Shown: positions 7,181 to 7,922 of the stretch, in pieces | Position numbering within the stretch: position 1 is the first letter of the stretch | How the letters are laid out: each line of letters starts with the position of its first letter | From: Candidatus Thorarchaeota archaeon | GTDB lineage: Archaea > Asgardarchaeota > Thorarchaeia > Thorarchaeales > Thorarchaeaceae | DNA length: 7,922 nt | Reading direction: 5' to 3' | Assembly: GCA_016840965.1 (NCBI GenBank) | Contig: JAEORI010000071.1 | Location: 1-7,922 of the forward strand | Translations under genes and position numbers: made by a program | The notes under the pieces: generated by a model | Database searches by the model: none | Seen by the model: only the letters and a program-made list of their open reading frames with translations | What the model was told of the DNA's origin: nothing

Positions 7181-7922
7181 GTGGCAAAATCTGATGTAAA
7201 AGAAACGCATCGGGAAATCGACATCATTGACCTCAAAGTAGCCTTTGGGGATTTCTACGCCTTGAAGGGAGCGTCGTTCTTCGCAAACAAAAGAGAGTTT
7301 TTGGGGATAATTGGAGCCTCAGGAGCTGGCAAGACTACAGTCCTAAGAGTGCTTACCGGGCAAATAAGCCCGACTGATGGAAAGGCATTCGTTGGCGGAT
7401 ATGACGTCACAAAGAAGGCCAGGCTGATAAGCCTCCTTGTGGGCTATGTGCCACAGCTGGAACACCTGAGTCTTTATTATGATTTTAACCCACTTCAGAA
7501 CGCCCAATTCTTTGGGCGAATGTTCGGTCTCAGACCAAAGGAGATTGAGAAGCGAGCCAGGAACATCCTCACTATCTTAGGGTTCGATGAAGAGCTCATC
7601 ACAAAGAGGGTGGATAGACTATCAGGTGGAGAACGGAAGAGAGTGTCCATCTGTCTTGGGATGATACACAACCCGCCCGTGCTATTACTCGACGAGCCCA
7701 CCACAGGTTTAGACGCACACCTGCGGCATGAGACCCTGAACTACTTGAAGGAGCTTAATTACGAACTGGGCACGACCATGGTCATCATCAGCCACGACCT
7801 TGAGATTGTTGATTATTGTACACGAGTTTGCCTTCTTGAGGAAGGTGATGTGAGTCAGTTTGGCACACCACAGGAACTGATCTCAACACTCCCAGGCAAG
7901 GGTGAGAGCATCCGTGTTGTCA
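7181..7922 (+). CDS. ABC transporter ATP-binding protein, 3'-truncated by window edge
   Basis: A second ABC ATPase, open to the right edge with 247 codons visible. Start GTG 7181 lies 1 nt after the stop of the subtilase gene and is preceded by GGAGG at 7168-7172, 8 nt away. The overlapping ATG at 7179 runs into a stop after six codons. The protein starts VAKSDVKETH and reaches its nucleotide-binding domain almost at once, so it lacks the long N-terminal extension of the first ATPase. Visible motifs: Walker A GASGAGKT 45-52, Q-loop Gln92, signature LSGGE 147-151, Walker B VLLLDE 167-172 followed by PTTGLD, and switch His205. All catalytic residues are present. The fold is the exporter (ABC-2/DrrA-like) type. 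By eye the gene is somewhat richer in G+C than its neighbours, which was not measured. It may pair with a further permease downstream or form a heterodimer with the first ATPase. Confidence 0.95.
   Translation, partial: MAKSDVKETHREIDIIDLKVAFGDFYALKGASFFANKREFLGIIGASGAGKTTVLRVLTGQISPTDGKAFVGGYDVTKKARLISLLVGYVPQLEHLSLYYDFNPLQNAQFFGRMFGLRPKEIEKRARNILTILGFDEELITKRVDRLSGGERKRVSICLGMIHNPPVLLLDEPTTGLDAHLRHETLNYLKELNYELGTTMVIISHDLEIVDYCTRVCLLEEGDVSQFGTPQELISTLPGKGESIRVV

Noticed and set aside
7179..7199. ATG 7179 as a gene start
   Set aside because: It reaches a stop after six codons. The GTG two bases later opens the ABC ATPase frame.

Overview
The window looks archaeal. The evidence is ribosome-binding sequences of the GGTGAT type, tightly packed co-directional genes, a GTG start, and a large exported protein with many N-X-S/T sequons, a Thr/Pro-rich stalk and a C-terminal membrane anchor. 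Base composition is moderate, a little AT-rich by eye. The general style resembles uncultivated archaea such as the Asgard (Thorarchaeota-like) or Thermoplasmata groups, but this is an impression. No marker gene here fixes the lineage.

Essentially every base is coding, all on the + strand, and it reads as one operon. From left to right: (1) the C-terminal part of an ABC-2 type permease, cut by the left edge (1-1115); (2) an ABC ATPase with an unusual N-terminal extension of about 240 residues that appears to contain an internal duplication (1128-2807); (3) a very large (about 1455 aa) secreted, membrane-anchored subtilisin-family (S8) protein (2812-7179); (4) a second ABC ATPase, cut by the right edge (7181-7922). 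Gaps between genes are 12, 4 and 1 nt. There is no intergenic stretch that could hold an RNA gene, and I see no promoter, terminator, CRISPR array or mobile element.

The central protein is the most interesting object. It keeps the subtilase fold signatures and the catalytic Asp (D174) and His (H205). The nucleophile position of the GTSxAxP motif reads Ala (TTAAS, A405), and the oxyanion-hole Asn reads Asp (D299). A Gly/Leu/Asp-rich insertion sits just before the degenerate serine motif. Further along it carries a CARDB-like beta domain, a Rossmann-like domain resembling the GldG/IFT52 ('GIFT', ABC_transp_aux) or DUF4350 group with a related Gly-rich insertion, an Ig/macroglobulin-like domain, a transmembrane helix and a charged helical cytoplasmic tail.

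The working model is inference. An ABC-2 exporter with two distinct ATPases works with a catalytically dead subtilase that acts as an extracellular scaffold or substrate-binding partner. This would be comparable in logic to GldA/F/G of bacterial gliding/secretion or to the membrane-anchored mycosins of type VII secretion. A partner permease for the second ATPase is predicted just beyond the right edge.
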